A DNA stretch of 64,000 bases from Apus apus (taxonomy: Eukaryota; Chordata; Aves; Apodiformes; Apodidae): positions 48,307,905 through 48,371,904 of the forward strand of contig NC_067312.1 of NCBI RefSeq assembly GCF_020740795.1. The letters are read 5' to 3'. The translations under genes were made by a program, and so were the position numbers. Shown here piece by piece: positions 1 through 27,535 of this stretch (position 1 is its first letter; each line of letters opens with the position of its first letter). The notes beneath the pieces are model-generated. The model did not search any database, was not told where the DNA came from, and saw only the letters and a program-made list of their open reading frames with translations.

Positions 1-406
1 TACCAGCAGCTGGACAGGAGCTGTCTCAGAGCTCCTTGGCTCAGCTGTGCAGCACTCGTGTGGGATCACCTCCCTCTCAGTGTGCCTTCAAGGAGTACAA
101 CACATAAAGGTGTGATAGGTTGTGAAAGTCCAGACCCGAGCATCCAGAGGCTGTGCAATCTGTCTGTCTCAAATCACAGCTGACCTCTGTGACTGTCATC
201 AGTATGCCAGCAAAAAAGCATACTGAAGGAACACATTGAGAAAATCTGAGGTTTCCATTTAAGACTGGAGATGTTAAAAAACATCTAGATTCTAGTTGGA
301 GCACAGGTTATAGATGATGCAGAAAATTTCCTGAATAATGGAATTACTGATCATAAGCAATGGAAATATAGAGTATCTACTTGAGCTAACCTAGTGAGTT
401 GCATCA
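1..406. other. Unassigned left end of the window
   Basis: I recognised no gene or repeat family. A 75-codon minus-strand frame (304-77) has no recognisable domain. Confidence 0.5.
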
Positions 407-1180
407 GTGTGGCAGGGTCTTTGTAGTAGGCGAGGGCCACAGGTTGGTTCCTGTAAGAAACTGATAGAAGCTCCCCTGGCTCCAAAATCTGGCTCAGTCT
501 CTGGCCAATGGCAAGCCCATCAACAAGGGATGCAACTCTGCAATGAACACATTAATGAAGGTGAAAACAAAACTGCTGTAAGACCTGCAGGGCAGAGGAG
601 AGGGGAAGATGAGAGCAATACCTGAGCAGAGACACCAACGTAGTGAGGAAGGTGGGGCAGGAGGTCTCCAAACAGAGGTTCACTTGCAGCCCATGGTGAG
701 ATGGCAGGTTGTCCCCCTGCAGCTCAGGAGGAGCACAGTGGAGCAAACGTGGACCTGCAGCCTGTGAAGGATCACGGTGGAGCAGATGCAGACCTCCAGC
801 CACGGAGGACTGAACACTGGGGGAGGTGGCTGTTCCTGAAGCAGACTGCAACTCCGTGGGAAGCCTGCACTGGAGCAGTCTGTTCCTGAAGGACTGCATC
901 TAGCAGGAGGGACTCATGTCAGAGGAGTTTGTGAAGGACTCTCTCCCATGGAAGGGACCTCACACTGGAGCAGGGCAAGACTGTGAAGAGTCCTCCCACT
1001 GAGGAGGAAGGAGTGGCTGAAAACGTGTGACAAACTGACTCTAAACTCCATTCCTCAACCCCCTGTATCACTTGGGGGAAAAGGAGTACAGAAATCAGGA
1101 ACAAAGTAATTTGGGCCTGAGAAGAAGGGAGGGGTGGGGTAATGTATTTAAGATCTGGTTTTATTTTCTCTCCTGTGGGC
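407..1180 (+). mobile_element. LTR-like element, family A, copy 1 (3' part missing)
   Basis: It starts 'gtgtggcagggtctttg' and matches the copy at 10116 block by block: the same opening, the same 'gcagcccatggt' and 'ctggagcag' blocks, 'ctgttcctgaaggactgca', and a near-end region with 'aggaaggag' and 'gaactgac'-like words. Similarity stops near 1170-1180. The layout is that of an avian endogenous-retrovirus LTR; I could not find its true ends. The short frames inside are not genes. Confidence 0.55.
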
Positions 1181-2520
1181 TGTCAGTGCCAAGCATGGAG
1201 TGATGTTCAGTCTTTGCTCCAACACCTTCCCGTTCTTTTTTTTAATTTTGATAGCAGGATATTTCTCTTTCAGTTGGCAATTTTTGTGATACTCAAAGCC
1301 AAAAAGTTTAGCAGAGCCTGCTTTTTGGAAAATTTAAGGTGAAAACAGTCTGGGAAGGGAATAAAGTGCACAGCAAGACAGAGGCGAGGACTTCTGCAAC
1401 CTACTCAGTTTTCGCAAACTTAACGTATGCCACTCTTTTATTAAGTGTTCCAGCTTCTTGATATCCCTATGGAAAAATAAATAATATAATAATTATAAAA
1501 CAAGTTTTATTTCCCATTTTTCCTTTGTACTTCACAATCTTTTCTTTATTAACAGCTCTCTTCATTTCTTTGCTCAGTCTTCTCTCCTGAGTACATAAAA
1601 GAGTTTCATTAAAGCAAAGGCTGATGCTGTCAGTAGCAGGAGAGCTGTTGACCCTGGCAGTCTTGGTAAGTCTATTAAGCTGACCTAAGCAAGCTAATAC
1701 TTAATGAATTCCTCTATTCACAGCAGTCCTTTGCAAATATTCCTTTATTACATAGGAAAAACTAAGTTATTCAATTAAAATGAGTAATAAAAGACCAGAC
1801 ACCACACTACCTTATCCTTATGCACACATATATACAGTACTGTCCTAAGAGAAGGAGCAGTATACTATAAAATGTAATCTCTGCTGTACCAGAAGCACTT
1901 ATGAAGACTGCTGAAGGGTCTAACTACTTTGATGAAAGCATTCAATTGCAGAGATTATTAAGAAGAAACCATCACTGGACAATCAAACCAGATTTTTTCC
2001 CCAGGATTTCCTGCCGTAGCCCATTTGCAGAGCAGATGTTCTAAACCAATGTGAAGAACATCTGTTATACCCATCTAGTATAGTTTAACTTATCCAAAGG
2101 GGAAATAAACAAATTTTAAATCACTGACATCTTCTGTCACTAGCATAGTACTTAATGTGGTAGAAAATACACTGAAGAATAGCAAGTGAACTATGTAACA
2201 GGACTAGTCAGCATCACCACCTTTGAAAGTAAAATCCTCTATCCTCCTTAATATACTCTGCCTTTAATCAGGGCTCTACAGCTCCAGCTATTACCTCATG
2301 TTTAACTGAAAAAAAGTTTTTGAAGAAACAAAGCATTCAATGTTCATCTCTTACATGAAAGAACAAATCTGTAACAGTAGAATATCTTCAGTTCAATAAA
2401 AATCTTGAAAAAAATCTACAAGGCTTCTAAAGAAAAAAATGAGTCTGCTCAGGTCAAAACGAAAAGACTGATCTTAATTCTTCTCTCCTGAAAGATTAAT
2501 GTCATTGTTTAAATTAAGGA
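1181..2520. other. AT-rich intergenic DNA
   Basis: No gene, LINE or LTR recognised. Only short frames are present. Confidence 0.6.
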
Positions 2521-2534
2521 AGAAATAAATATGG

Positions 2535-2573
2535 ATGGGGGGTGGGGAGGGGATGGGGGTGGTGGGAGAGGGC
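2535..2573 (+). repeat. G-rich tract with quadruplex-type spacing
   Basis: At least six runs of three or more G on the plus strand are separated by 1-4 bases within ~40 bp, with AT-rich DNA on both sides. Confidence 0.8.
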
Positions 2574-2724
2574 ACCATCCTGATGTTGTCTAATATGAAA
2601 CATAATCAATAAGCAGCATTATTTAAGTGCACATTTACCTGAGAACTACTGGCAGGCAAAAGAAATTTTCTCCTGTTAATAAACTTTATGAACATAAGAG
2701 AGATATGGCAATGGACTGCATGGA

Positions 2725-2872
2725 GCTTTCCAGACTGGATGAAGCTTTCCAGACTGGACAGGGCTTTGAGCAACTTGGTCTAGTGGGAGGTGCTCCAGCC
2801 CATGCAGGGGGGCTGGAACTAGATGATCTTTAAGGTCCCTTTTAACCCAAACCATTTCATGATTCTATGAAA
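2725..2872 (+). mobile_element. CR1 LINE, 3' end fragment
   Basis: It contains 'ctagatgatctttaaggtcc' (with one variant base) and the terminal 'catgattctatga', which is the CR1 3' end in sense orientation. An 18-bp segment ('gctttccagactggatgaa'-like) is repeated twice near the start. Only the last ~150 bp of the element are present. Confidence 0.75.
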
Positions 2873-3365
2873 ATAAAAATCCTTAGAATCAACACTGAAT
2901 GATCCATGTAATCCAGTCCAGAATAATGTACCCATCTAAAAAAGGAGAAAGACATCAATCATTTTGCCCCTAAATTCACATCTAAGCTCGGTTTTACAGC
3001 ATAAAACTAAGTATTCTGGCATTCTTATTTTTTAAGCTTACGGAAAAGGCCACAAATTAGGACCTTGACATAAACATAGGTCAGTGATACAGGACAATGG
3101 TTCTTAAACTCAGCTCACCTACATGCCTCCAACATGAAGAATAAAATTAATTCCTTGTATTTTGAAGCACTAAATAACACTGTTAAAAGACACAGATGAC
3201 AGGAATTACTAGACATCCACCCTTGATCTTTACATAAGATTCCTATGAGATCTACAGAAATTTAACAGCTGCACAAAACAAAACAAGGTCCATGGCAAAC
3301 ACAGATTTCAGGATTTGATCTTCAATAAATATCACAAGCTTAATGGAGACAGCACATATTAACAT

Positions 3366-4634
3366 TTTATTTTTTTTTTTAACTTATAAAGGTTATAACT
3401 CTGAAACAATTATTTTAGAGCCATCTTGTGGGGAAAATACACAATTTAAAACAATACATATACTCTAATTGGTTTTCTACCAGAAAGATCAGTGTTCAGT
3501 ATGACATCTTCTAGTACTCTTTAAAAAAAAAGTCTCCGTCACACTGTAAGCTTTACATAACATTGTTTAAACCACTGGAACATGAAGGAAGTGCATTGAT
3601 GAACAATCGTGCTAAAATATTGATTCTAGATAGCATATATGTATGTATACAACTAAGTTAAAGATGCTATTTTTCTGAAGAATGCTTTTAAGACAGATTC
3701 CATTCAAACTCCACCCAACTAAGCCCACAAAAAAGCACAAAAACCTAGAGAAGCTGAGGTTTCTTTTAGAGCTTACTTCTGTAAATGAGTAAATCATATG
3801 GAATTATCCAATCTAACTAAAATGAGGTAAAAAAACCTCCAAAATAAATCTAAATACAGTAAAAGATTCATCACTAAGAGCCAAAAAGCTAATTTAAATA
3901 AATTAGCATTGCCAATTTATTTAAAATTTAGGTAATCTCCTAGTTCTAAAGCACTTTATAATAGTTGTTGATAAAGAACTCATTAAATTGAAGTTTTCAT
4001 TTTGTGTAAATTAAAGTGAAGTACAGGGTTGGGCAGTCAATTTCAGAATAATTGAAAGTCATTTTGCAGGCTAACGAGAGCAATCAAACATTAGTGTCTG
4101 CTTGATCTACATGTCTCCTCTAGAAAGCAAAGTGCTTTAAACTTTATCCTGGGGAACAAAAGGTCACATGTAGTAAATATATCTTACTCGGCTTACTTCA
4201 TTTATATAGCAAATTGAAGTGTACCACATCACATTTATCCAATATGTAATCACCTTCTATTAATACAAAAGTAAAACAGAGTATCACAGAACGCTTTAAC
4301 AAAGCGGACAGTCAAGAGATGTCACAGAAATACGTACTTTTTGGAGCTGTTACAATCAGAGTACAGTATAAACTGTCAATTTATTTCTTTTTTAAATAAT
4401 GAAATTTTACAACAAACGGTCCAATAGTATCCAAAGCCTCTGACAGCTGTAACTAAATATAACATACTGGCACTCAGATGTATAACCAGACAATTTTTCT
4501 GAGGCAAGCATGAGTATGGCAATTTTTAATCTTACACTTCTACCAACTTTGAGTGAAAGAAGCTGCAGATGTGAGCTTACAGCTTTCCTTCCTCCTTAAA
4601 GTTGTCAATGAGATCCACTTCCTTCACATCCTCT
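3366..4634 (-). other. ISOC1: Probable ISOC1 3' UTR and downstream flank
   Basis: AT-rich sequence after the ISOC1 stop codon. AATAAA hexamers on the minus strand lie at 4385-4380, 3921-3916 and 3371-3366, about 250, 710 and 1260 bases past the stop. Any of them could end the transcript; the sequence alone does not say which is used. Confidence 0.45.
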
Positions 4635-19990
<15,356 letters not shown>

Positions 19991-20600
19991 CTTCAGGGGC
20001 AGCCGCGCCAAACCCAGCCCGCTCCCCGGGGCCCGCGCCTCCGCTCCTCCTCCTCCCGCGGCCTCCTCCCTCCCTCCGGCCGGCCGGGCGGCGCCGCCTG
20101 CCCCCAATCCCGGCGGCAGCTGCTCCTGCTCCTCCTCCTCGCCATGGGGCCCGGCCGTGCCCCGCAGGGCTGCGGGGGTGGGCGCGGTGCTGGGGCGCCT
20201 CCGCCGGGCGGGCAGGATCTGCTGCCGGGGCCCGTCCTCCTGGGAGGGCGGTACCTCCTCCTCAGGCGGGTGACGGGCGAACCAGTCCTGCGGAGAGGGG
20301 CAGGAGTTGTCAGCAGAGGCACCTCCCGCTCGAGTTGCCGGGTTGTGGCGAGGCCGGCAGCCAAGCCCACCGCTTGCCGCGGTGCGGCCACCGCCGAGCT
20401 GGCGGCAGAGCCCTGCGGGGCGGCGCGGGGGCCGCGGGCCGAGGCGTCCGACGGGCGGAGGCGGGAGCGGAGCCGGCACCGTGGAGCGGCTGGCAGGGGC
20501 AGAGGGCGGGCTGAGGGTGCCCCGCTGCCCGCGGCGGGACCGGCGCGGCCGCGCCCCTCGGGAGCCGCGGGGGGACGTGTTGGAGGAGGCTGAGAAGTGA

Positions 20601-21165
20601 CCAGATGCCCGGGGTGTTTCAAGCACGATCCAGCCCGATCTTGGAGCTAGATGGGGAACAGTTGCTCGCTCTCCTGGTACCGAAATCGGGTGCTGGGTCT
20701 TAACAAGTGACTTTGTTCAGAAGTTCCAGTTTCTGAGCACAGGAGGGAGCTGAGCTGCTGCACGCCCGGCTCTGACCCTGCGATCGCCGGCAAATCAGGG
20801 AGAGTTGGTTGGTTGGTTTGGGGATTTTGTGCCAGGGCTGCCTGGCAGCTGGAAATGTTCCCTGTGTTTTTGCCATAGTTACCAGATTTTCTGTTGCGCT
20901 TCAGTGTGCTTGGAGGAAAGGATCTGAGTAACGTGTTACACGCGTTGTAAGAAAATACTCTTGGTTAAAATCGAATCGGTGTGTTCACCTGCGGTGGCAC
21001 CACCATCAAGGTTAGTGGGTGTTTGCCTGTCTACATACAAGCAAGCTGAAGCTCAAAGTTTTTCTCGTGCTTTAGTGATGTCAGAAATTTGGAGCTGTGA
21101 TATTAATAATATATTTTTGATTAGATATATTTTTCCCAGAAAATAATTCCTTATATGAATTGATA
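20601..21165. other. Spacer between the ISOC1 CpG island and the upstream CR1
   Basis: About 560 bp falling from GC-rich to AT-rich. No gene or repeat recognised; it may hold upstream promoter elements. Confidence 0.5.
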
Positions 21166-22234
21166 CAAGGTGAGCCCGACAAGCGGGTTTGATCGCCTTG
21201 TGCAGCGGAGTTTCGGAGCTCAGGGACCCCCGCACTCACAGCACGAGCCCCTGCGGGACCCAGGAACCCGCGCAGCCCGTCAGGCGCGGGAGGTTTCGAC
21301 GCCCCTGGGGAGCGCGGCGAGCGGGGGCGCGCACGGCAGTTGGTGCGGGACAGTTGTTGGTGCGGGCAAGGCGCGGGGTGTCCGGCTGCAGGCACTGCCT
21401 GAGCCTGTTGCCGGAGGACAGCAGAGAGGATGCTTGTGTGCGGTGTGAGCAGGGGAATGATCTGCTGAGCCGAGTGGCAGAACTGGAGGAGAAATTGGAA
21501 AGGTGGAGGAATATCAGGGAGTGCGAGGGGGAGACAAACTGGTGGAGCCACACTGTGGGGCAAAGCCAGCAGACAGAAGCTCCTCATGAAGCTGAGGATG
21601 CCTTCCTCTCCTGCTACCAGGAGCAAAGAGACAGAGGGGGGTGGAAGCAGGTCCCTGCTCGTGGGGCAGGTGAACCTCCTCCTGGCCTCCCTCGCCTTAC
21701 CAGCTGCCCTTGCACAACAGGTATGGGAGCTCTGTAACTGCAGGGCCAGGCAAAGGAAGTAGATTAAGGTCTATCCAGATGGGTGACTCAATCAGCCCCA
21801 TGCTTTAAGACTACTCATGTTACTAAAAAAAAAGAGTAATTGTAGTAGGTGATTCCCTTCTGAGGGGAACAGAGGGCCCCATTTGCCAACCAGACCCATC
21901 CCAGAGGGAAGTCTGCAGCCTCCCTGGGGCCTGGGTCAGAGATGTTACCAAGAAACTCCCCAGTCTGGTACGGCCCTCTGATTATTACCCGTTACTAGTC
22001 ATACATGTTGGAAATGTTGAGGTTGAGGACAGAAGTGCCAAAGCAATTAAAAAGGACTTCAAGGCACTGGGACGATTGGTTGAAGGATTGGGAGCACAGG
22101 TAGTGTTTTCCTCAATCCCTTCAGTTGTGTGAAGACTACACTGAACACTGAGAGGAACAGGAAAACACAGATGCTTGACATGTGGCTCAGGCCACAAGCA
22201 GAATTTTGGTTTCTTTGATCAGGGGAACATTTAT

Positions 22235-22354
22235 GTTGATGTGAGGAAAAAGACTCCATAGCCCTGTGAAGCTATAAAACAGGTATTATTTATTGCAGCA
22301 CTAGGTGCGTAGGGGATCACTCCTTCCATACACGCACACCAACAGATAAAAGTG

Positions 22355-22397
<43 letters not shown>

Positions 22398-22530
22398 AAG
22401 CATACATATGCATTACTTTTCTAAAAGGTAGGTTGAGTATGGCCACCCATACTTTATCTCAAATTGGCTCAGAATGAGTTTAGTTGTCTCAAAAGGAGAA
22501 GGATTCTTGCATGCGAGTTGGCAGAGCACA
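22235..22530 (-). mobile_element. Insertion of about 300 bp inside the CR1, possible partial LTR
   Basis: The CR1 sequence between ORF1 and ORF2 is interrupted by AT-richer DNA. In minus sense it has AATAAA in 'tgcaataaataatacctg', as an LTR polyadenylation region would, and it carries an AGTT microsatellite. The ends are not clear and no target duplication was found. Confidence 0.4.
22361..22397 (+). repeat. (AGTT)n microsatellite
   Basis: A little over nine perfect 4-bp units, 37 bp in all. Confidence 0.9.
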
Positions 22531-24632
22531 CTGACAGGGCTTTAAACTAGGTTTGAAGGGGGTGGGGAATAAAACCAGCCTTATTAGAGATAAGCCCAGG
22601 GGTGGTGCCCATGTCAGGGATGAAACAGATAACCCAGCTCAAGTGCATTTACACCAATGCACACAGCATGGGAAACAAACAGGAAGAACTGGAAGCCCTT
22701 GTGCAGCAAGGTAACTATGACCTAATTGCCATCACTGAAACATGGTGGGATGGAACTCAGGACTGGAATGTTTCAATAAATGGTTACAAGCTCTTCAGAG
22801 AGGAGGTAGGGTGGCTCTGTACATCAAGGAGGGTTTTGATTGTATAGAGCTCAAAGATAGTGATAACAATTTGGGGTATTTATGGGTAAAGATGAGGGGG
22901 AAGGTAAATAAGGTGGATATCCTATTGGGAGTCAGCTACAGACCACCCAACCAGGATGAGGAAGCAGATGAAGCATTTTTCAATCAGCTGGCAGAAATCT
23001 CAAAATCACCAGCCCTAGTTCTGATGGGGGACTTTAACCTACTGGACATCTGCTGGAGCAGTAACTCAGCCACAAGCAGGCAGGCTAGGAGGTTCCTCGA
23101 GCGTATGGAAGACAATTTCCTAACACAGCTGGTAAGTGAGCCTGCCAGGGGAGGTGGCTTGCTGGACTTGCAGTTCACTAACAGGGAAGGAGTGGTGGGG
23201 GATGTGGAGGTCAGAGGCCGTCTTGGGCTTAGCGACCATGAAATGGTTAAATTCTTGATACTTAGTGAAATAAGGAGAGGGGTCACCCAAACCTCCACTA
23301 CCAACTTCCAAAGGACAGACTTCAGCCTGTTTAGAACACTGGTTAAGAGAGTCCCTTGAGGGTCAGTTCTGAGGGACAAAGGGGTTGAGGAAGGCTGGAT
23401 ACTCTTTGAGAAGGAAGTCTTAAAAGCACAGGAGCAGCTGTCCCTGTGTGTCGTAAAACAAACTGCTGGGTAAGACAACCAGCTTGGCTGAACAGGGAGC
23501 TTTTGCTGAGACTCAGAGAGGAAAAGAGTCTGCCAGCTTTGGAAGAAAGGGTGGGCAAATCAAGATTAGTACAGGGAGCTCATGAGGACACACAGAGAGA
23601 AAATGAGAAGAGCAAAAGCCCAGCTGGAGCTCAGTCTGGACACTACCATAAAGGACAAATAAAAAAAGGTTTTACATTAACAGCAAAAAGTGAATTGGGG
23701 AGAATCTCCATCTCTGATTGGATGAGGAGAACATGGCAACCAGGGATGAAGAAAAGGCTGAGATACTAAATGCCTTCTTTGCCTCCATCTTTAATAGTCA
23801 GACCAGCTGCCCTCAGGGCATTCAACCTCCTGAGATGGAGTATAAGGATGGAGAGCAGAACAACACCCCCCACAATCCATGAGGATGCAGTCAGAGACCT
23901 GCTGCAGCACCTAAACACTCAAAAGTCTATGGGGCCAGATAGGATTGACCCGAGGGTACTGAGAGAGCTGGCAGAGGAGACTGGCAGGCTTCTACCATCT
24001 GTCAACAATCCTGGATAACAGGGGAGGTCCCAGATGACTGGAGACTTGCCAGTGTGATGCCCATCTACAAGAAGGGCCCAAAGAAGGATCCTGGGAACTA
24101 CAGGCCTGTCAGCCTGACCTCAGTACCAGGGAAAATCATGGAGAAGCTCATCTTGAGTGTGCTCACATGGCAAGTGTAGGAAAGCCATGGGATCAGGTCC
24201 AGCCTGCATGGGTTCAGGAAAGGCAGGTCCTGCTTGACTAACCTGATCTTCTGTGATCAGGTGGCCCACCTGGTAGATGAGGGAAGAGCTGTGGATGTTG
24301 TCTATCTGGACTTTGGAAAGACCTTTGACAGCATCTCTCACAGCATTTTTCTAGAGGAGCTGGTGGCTCATGGCATAGACAGGTGCAATCTCTGCTGGGT
24401 AAAAACTGGCTGGCTGACCAAGCCCAGAGAGTTGTAGTGAATGGGGTTGTATCCAGCTGGTGGCCCATCATCAGTGGTGTCCTTCAAGTTTTGGGTCCAG
24501 TCTTGTTAAATATCTTTATTAATGACCTAGATGAGGGGATGGAGTGCTTCTTAAGTAAGTTTCCAGGTGACAGTGAGCTGGGAGGAAGTGTTGATTTGCT
24601 TGAGGGTAGGAAGGCTCTGCAGAATACTCAGT

Positions 24633-24959
24633 GATTTCTGTTTATTTTCTGTGGCTTAAATCAGTTTCCAGGTTTTAATTTGTACTTTATTCTGACTGCA
24701 ATTCTAAAATTAAATATATTTTTTAAACATAGCATGGGTAGTGCTTTTGTTGATTAATGGTGTCTTAAATATGCTTTCTTTTTCCATTATAGCAAGATAT
24801 GTATTAACAAAATATACCATAGCAAGGCCTTACCTTTCTACACTTGCTGTCTACAATTAATATATTTGAATACAAATTATTCAGTTACTATGCAGAGTAC
24901 ATAACTGATGGAAACATAATACAGCAGAGAGAGAACAGTCCCAGAGATTCGTACACTGT
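24633..24959. other. AT-rich spacer between two CR1 copies
   Basis: About 330 bp without recognisable gene or repeat. The CR1 sequences on either side overlap in content, so it does not simply interrupt one element. Confidence 0.5.
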
Positions 24960-25905
24960 TCCCCAGTAATCAGTACTGGGCCCAGTCCTATTCAACATCT
25001 TTATTGATGACCTGGGTATGGGGATTGAGTCCACCCTCAGTAAGTTGGCAGGTGACACCCAGTTGGTGGGTAGTGTTGATCTGCTGATGGGTAGGAAGAA
25101 GCTGCAGAGGGACCTGGACAGGCTAGGTCGAGGGGCCAAGGCCAATGGCATGAAATTCAACAGGACCAAGTGCAGGGTCCTGCATTTTGGCCACAGTGAC
25201 CCCAGGCAGTGCTACAGACTGGGGGAAGAGTGGCTGGAGAGCGGCTCAGCAGAGAGGGACCTGGGAGTTCTGGTTGAGAACTGATTGAACATGACCCAGC
25301 AGTGTGCCCAGGTGGCCCGGAAGGCCAATGGCATCCTGGCTTATATCAGGAATAGGGTGGCCAGCAGGAGTAGGGATGTAGTTCTCCCCCTGTACACAGC
25401 ACTGGTGAGGCCTCACCTCAAGTACTGTGTCCAGTTCTGGGCCCCTCAGTTCAAGAAGGGTATTGAGGAGCAGGTCCAGAGGAGAGCAACAAGGCTGGTG
25501 AAGGGACTAGAGGGAAGGACTTATAGGGATAGACTGAGGGAGCTGGAGTTGTTTAGCCTGGAGAAGAGGAAACTCAGGGGGGACCTTATCACTCTCTCCA
25601 GCTACCTGAAGAGAGGTTGTAGTCAGATGGGGGCTGGGCTCTTTTTCCAGGCAACTAGTGAAAAAATGAGAGGGCATGGCCTGAAGCTGCTCCAGGGGAG
25701 GTTTAGGTTGGATATTAGGAAGTACTTCCTCACAAAGTGGGTGATTAGACATTGGAATGGACTTCCCAGGGAAGTGGTGGAGGCACCATCCCTGGATGTG
25801 TTCAAGGATGACTGGATGTGGCACTTAGTGCCATGGTCTAGCCGATGTGGTGATGGACTTGGTGATCTTAAAGGTCTTTTCCAGCTTGATGATTCCATGA
25901 TTCAG
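24960..25905 (+). mobile_element. CR1 LINE, 5'-truncated copy with intact 3' end
   Basis: It begins in the reverse transcriptase ([16 protein letters not shown]-like) and runs to the 3' terminus at 'gattccatgattca'. A 279-codon frame (25285-26124) starts [20 protein letters not shown] and includes [30 protein letters not shown] and [17 protein letters not shown]; it reads on into the next CR1 copy. The catalytic box reads LAGD. Confidence 0.85.
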
Positions 25906-27535
25906 TACAGAGAGAACAACTTCCTGAAACAGCTTGTGAGGGAACGTACTAGGGAAGGTGCTCTGCTGAACCCACTGTTTGTCTACAGAGATGGACTTGT
26001 GGATGTGATGGTTGGGGGCCACCTTGGGCATAGCCACCACAAAATGATAGAGTTCTTTATTCTTGGAGAAGTAAGGAGGGGGTCAGCAGAACTACCACCT
26101 TGGACTTTGTCAGGCAGACTTTGACCTGTTTCAGAGACTGGTCAACAGAGTCCCTTGGGAGGCAGTCCTGAAGGGTGGAAGATTCTAGGAAGGCTAGACA
26201 TTATTCAAGAAGGAAGTGTTAAAAGTGCAGGAGCAGGCCATTCCCCTGTGCTGAAAGATGAGCTGGCAGGGAAGAAGATTGGTCTGCATGAATAAAGAGA
26301 TCAGGCTGCTACTCAGGGAAAAAAATGAGAGTATGGCCTTTTGAAACTTGGACAGGATACTTGGGATGACTACAAAGATGTCATGAGGCTATGCAGGGAG
26401 AGAGTTGGAAGGGCCAAAGGCCAGCTTGAAATCAGCCTGGTTGCAACTGTCACAGATGACAAGAAATGCTTCCATAAATATATTAACAACAGGAGGACTA
26501 AGCAGAACCTCTATCCCTTATTGGATGCAGGGGGAAACAGTGATCAGGGATGAGAAGGCTGAGGTACTTAATACCTTCTTTGCCTCAGTCTTTAGTAGTA
26601 GGAACAGTTGTTCGCTGGGTACCCAGTCCCCTGAGCTGGAAGACAGGGATGGGGAGCAGTTTGATGCCCCCATAGTCCAAGAGGAGATGTTTAGCTCCCT
26701 GCTGCACCACTTAGACATGTGGAAGTCTATGAAGCTAGATGAGTGCTGGCAGAAGTGCTCACCAAGCCACCTTCCCTCATTTACTAGCAGCCTTGGCTAT
26801 CAAGGAGGTCCCTGTAGACCGGAGATTGGCAAATGTGACCTCCATTTGCAAGAAGGGCAGAAAAGAGGATCCAGGGAACTATGGGCCTGTCAGTCTGACC
26901 TCAGTGTCAGGAAAGGTTATAGAGCAGCAGATCATCTTGAGTGCTATTATGCAGCATATGCAGAAAAAACAGGTGATCAGGCTCAGTCAGCATGGGTTCA
27001 TGAAAGGCAGGTCCTGCTTGATGAACCTGATGTCCTATGACAAGGTGACCGGTTAGTGGATGAGGAAAAGGCTGTGGATGTCATTTACAGGGACCCTAAT
27101 AAGGCCTTCAACACTTGTTTTCCACAGCATTCTACTAGAGAAACTAGCTAAATATTGCTTAGACTAGTGTATACTTTGCTGGGTAAAAAGCTGCCTGGAT
27201 GGCCAGGCCCAAAGAGTTGTGATGAATGGAGTTAAATCCAGTCAGCGGCCAGTCACAAGTGGTGTTCTCCAGGGCTCAGTTTTGGGGCCAGTTCTCTTTA
27301 ATATCTTCATCAGTTATTTGGATGAGGAGATTGAGTGCACCCTCAGTAAGTTTGCGGATGATACCAAGTTGGGAAGGAGTGTTGATCTGCCTGAGAGTAA
27401 GAAGGCTCTGCAGCAGGACCTGGACAGGCTGGATTGACGGGCCAAGTCCAATTGTAGGAGGTTCAACAAGGCCACCAAGTGCAGGCCCAAGATCCTGCAC
27501 TTGGGCCACAACAACCCCATGCAAGCCCAAGAAAG
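25906..27535 (+). mobile_element. CR1 LINE, endonuclease end to reverse transcriptase, both ends truncated
   Basis: It starts in the endonuclease C-terminus ([18 protein letters not shown]), passes through the linker (26130-26560) and reaches [14 protein letters not shown] with [10 protein letters not shown] at about 27219-27437. The FADD box is conserved here, unlike in the two preceding copies. It stops near 27535, shortly after ILHLG. Several frameshifts are present. Confidence 0.85.

Larger units (their letters stand above)
21170..24632 (+). mobile_element. CR1 LINE, nearly complete at the 5' side, 3' end missing
   Basis: A GC-rich leader (about 21180-21440) is followed by an ORF1-like region: a coiled-coil-like segment LLSRVAELEEKLERWRNIRE (21459 on) and, in other frames, VVGDSLLRGTEGP-like and later sequence to about 22120. 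After an inserted segment comes ORF2. The endonuclease (22602-23359, one frameshift near 22800) has the expected TETWWDG, GVSYRPP, GDFN and LSDHE motifs. A linker and reverse transcriptase follow ([23 protein letters not shown]), with the catalytic box changed to FPGD. Similarity ends at about 24632 in GRKALQ. Most bird CR1 copies are short 3' pieces, so retention of the 5' part is uncommon. Several frameshifts and stops make it inactive. Confidence 0.85.

Noticed and set aside
19993-20622. 209-codon minus-strand frame overlapping the ISOC1 upstream region in another frame
   Set aside because: Arg/Pro-rich by base composition and not linked to any ISOC1 exon in frame.
21180-21440. Second CpG island or an alternative ISOC1 promoter
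   Set aside because: The GC-rich block runs directly into CR1 ORF1-like sequence, so the CR1 5' region explains it better.
25285-26124. 279-codon plus-strand frame as a possible host gene
   Set aside because: The first two thirds are the CR1 ORF2 C-terminus and the rest belongs to the next CR1's endonuclease; no host domain.
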